A stretch of 64,000 nucleotides of DNA, taken from an uncultured Pseudohongiella sp. (GTDB taxonomy: Bacteria; Pseudomonadota; Gammaproteobacteria; Pseudomonadales; Pseudohongiellaceae). The notes under the pieces are model-generated. The model was given only the letters and a program-made list of their open reading frames with translations, made no database searches and was not told where the DNA came from. The position numbers and the translations under genes were made by a program. Shown in pieces: positions 61,011 to 64,000 of the stretch (position 1 is its first letter; each line of letters begins with the position of its first letter). Location of the stretch: the NCBI GenBank assembly GCA_902597095.1, contig CACJWK010000006.1, positions 1 through 64,000 on the forward strand, given 5' to 3'.

Positions 61011-61268
61011 ATGGCACATAAAAAGGCAGGCGGTAGTACCAATAATGGTCGCGATTCCATATCCAAACGCTTGGGCGTCAAGCTTTTTGGCGGGCAGGAA
61101 GTGAAAGCCGGGAACATTATCGTTCGACAGCGGGGCACCAAATTTCACCCGGGTGAAAACGTGGGCTGCGGCAAGGATCACACACTCTTTGCCAAGGCGA
61201 ACGGCGTGGTTCGATTCGCTGAGAAGGGCCCGCACAACCGGAAGTTTGTCAGCGTCGAGACGGCTTAA
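61011..61268 (+). CDS. rpmA: 50S ribosomal protein L27
   Basis: [48 protein letters not shown]. Confidence 0.97.
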   Translation: MAHKKAGGSTNNGRDSISKRLGVKLFGGQEVKAGNIIVRQRGTKFHPGENVGCGKDHTLFAKANGVVRFAEKGPHNRKFVSVETA

Positions 61269-61285
61269 AACGTCACCAGTTTCCG

Positions 61286-61316
61286 AAAAGCCCCGTCAGT
61301 CGACGGGGCTTTTTTG
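61286..61316 (+). terminator. Rho-independent terminator after rpmA
   Basis: AAAAGCCCCGTC-AGTC-GACGGGGCTTTTTT. Confidence 0.85.
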
Positions 61317-61338
61317 TTTGTGCTGAACTCATCTGTAG

Positions 61339-62523
<1,185 letters not shown>

Positions 62524-62559
62524 GCGCATGCGCAGTCATAGTCACAGAACACAAAGGCC

Positions 62560-63678
62560 ATGAACAGGGATAAATTCACTCAGGGCAAGCGCTGGGTTGT
62601 CAAAGTCGGAAGCTCTCTGGTTACCAATGACGGGCTGGGGCTGGACCGTATGGCTATTGCAGATTGGGCAAGACAGCTGGTCTGCCTCAAGGCGTCCGGT
62701 ATGCAACTTGTACTCGTGTCTAGTGGCGCGGTTGCAGAAGGCGTCAGCCGTCTGGGTCTGACTGAGCGCCCTCGCGAAATACATTTGCAGCAGGCTGCTG
62801 CCGCGGTGGGCCAGATGGGGGTTATTCAGGCCTATGAAAGCTGCTTCATGGAGCAGAAAGTGCGTGCAGCTCAGATCTTGCTCAGTCACGAGGATCTGTC
62901 TGATCGTACCCGTTATCTCAACGCCCGTAGCACTCTGCAAACGCTATTGGAACTGGGTGCGATGCCGGTGGTTAATGAAAACGACACGGTCGCTACGGCA
63001 GAGCTGTGCTTCGGTGATAACGACACGCTAGCGGCGCTTGTGGCGAATCTGATTAATGCTGATGGTCTGGTTATTCTCACCGATCAGGAGGGCTTGTTTA
63101 CAGCAGATCCTCGCCTGGTTGCTGATGCGCGCCTCGTTCCGAGTGCTGCGTCGAACGATCCAAGTCTGGCCGACATGGCGGGAGCCGGCGGCATTTTGGG
63201 TCGGGGTGGCATGCAGTCAAAACTGAATGCTGCGAAACTGGCAGCCCGGTCCGGTACCGATACAGTGATAGCCAGAGGCAGGTTAACCGATGTCCTGATG
63301 CGTCTTGCGACGGGCGAGGAGCTGGGCACGCTTCTGTACGCTGACAGCGAGCCTATGACGGCCCGAGAGCAATGGTTGGCGGGTCAACTGAGCCTGGCAG
63401 GAATATTGATTCTCGACGCCGGAGCTGTCGAGGTGCTGCAGCATTCGGGTCGGAGTCTGTTAGCGGTCGGAATTCAGAGTATCTCCGGCAGTTTTCTCCG
63501 CGGCGATGTGGTGGCCTGTCACGATCACCAGGGCGTGGAGATAGCGCGCGGGTTGGTGAATTATGACGCGGTGGAAGTCGCCCGTCTCTGTGGTAAGAAC
63601 AGTGATCAGATCGAGAGCCTGCTGGGCTATGTTGGTGAGGAAGAGATCATTCATCGCGACAACCTGATCCTACTCTGA
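62560..63678 (+). CDS. proB: Glutamate 5-kinase
   Basis: RWVVKVGSSLVTNDGLGLD; NENDTVATAELCFGDNDTLAALVA; C-terminal PUA. Confidence 0.96.
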   Translation: MNRDKFTQGKRWVVKVGSSLVTNDGLGLDRMAIADWARQLVCLKASGMQLVLVSSGAVAEGVSRLGLTERPREIHLQQAAAAVGQMGVIQAYESCFMEQKVRAAQILLSHEDLSDRTRYLNARSTLQTLLELGAMPVVNENDTVATAELCFGDNDTLAALVANLINADGLVILTDQEGLFTADPRLVADARLVPSAASNDPSLADMAGAGGILGRGGMQSKLNAAKLAARSGTDTVIARGRLTDVLMRLATGEELGTLLYADSEPMTAREQWLAGQLSLAGILILDAGAVEVLQHSGRSLLAVGIQSISGSFLRGDVVACHDHQGVEIARGLVNYDAVEVARLCGKNSDQIESLLGYVGEEEIIHRDNLILL

Positions 63679-63683
63679 CGGGC

Positions 63684-63713
63684 AAAAAAAACCGGCGTAG
63701 GCCGGTTTTTCTT
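63684..63713. terminator. Bidirectional terminator between proB and rpsT
   Basis: AAAAAAACCGGC-GTAG-GCCGGTTTTT. Confidence 0.8.
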
Positions 63714-63723
63714 CTGATGCTGC

Positions 63724-63987
63724 TTACTGCATGCCTTTCACTGCGGCATTAAGTCGGCTTTTGTGCCGCGCAGCCTTATTTTTGTGAATAATGCCCTTGT
63801 CCGCCATGCGATCAATGACCGGAACCGCTTCGCTGTAGGCAGTCGCCGCAGCGCTCTGGTCGCCGCCGGCGATGGCCGCGTCAACTTTTTTGATGTAGGT
63901 GCGCACCATCGAACGGAAGGATGCATTGTGTCGACGTCGCGATTCCCCCTGACGGGCTCTTTTGCGGGCTTGTGGAGAGTTGGCCAA
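63724..63987 (-). CDS. rpsT: 30S ribosomal protein S20
   Basis: [39 protein letters not shown]. Confidence 0.97.
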   Translation of the reverse strand: MANSPQARKRARQGESRRRHNASFRSMVRTYIKKVDAAIAGGDQSAAATAYSEAVPVIDRMADKGIIHKNKAARHKSRLNAAVKGMQ

Positions 63988-64000
63988 TTGTAGCTCCTTG

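Overview
This 64-kb window looks like a gammaproteobacterial chromosome segment: dense and mostly housekeeping. It contains amtB-glnK, tadA, purL, an oxyR-like regulator with rubrerythrin, ffh, rpsP-rimM-trmD-rplS, dsbC, hom-thrC-recJ, alaS-lysC-csrA, ispB, rplU-rpmA-obgE-proB and rpsT, plus two tRNAs (Ser-GCT, Arg-ACG). A more accessory region lies at about 41-55 kb. The strongest unusual signal is at 49609-50487 (-). Two ORFs called separately are one GrdB/PrdB-like (glycine/sarcosine/betaine/D-proline reductase selenoprotein B) gene. They are interrupted in frame by a single TGA in the context LVP-L-(UGA)-P-V-C-H-Q, which gives a U-x-x-C motif. A GU-loop hairpin follows at the spacing expected of a bacterial SECIS element, so this is very probably a selenoprotein. 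It sits just upstream of a signal-peptide-bearing HpcH/HpaI aldolase, among several exported versions of normally cytoplasmic enzyme folds. Other points of interest: a metallophosphoesterase overlapping a phosphopantetheinyl transferase (PptH/PptT-like); a sigma54 promoter plus NtrC site upstream of porin-glnK-amtB; a tandem duplication of the N-terminal region in a DsbD/ScsB-like protein; a metallo-beta-lactamase-fold protein with HxHxYH instead of HxHxDH; and three genes with frame-disrupting lesions (a Pro/Gly-rich ORF remnant, a GNAT, a PP2C phosphatase). All calls come from reading the sequence and supplied translations; no searches were run.
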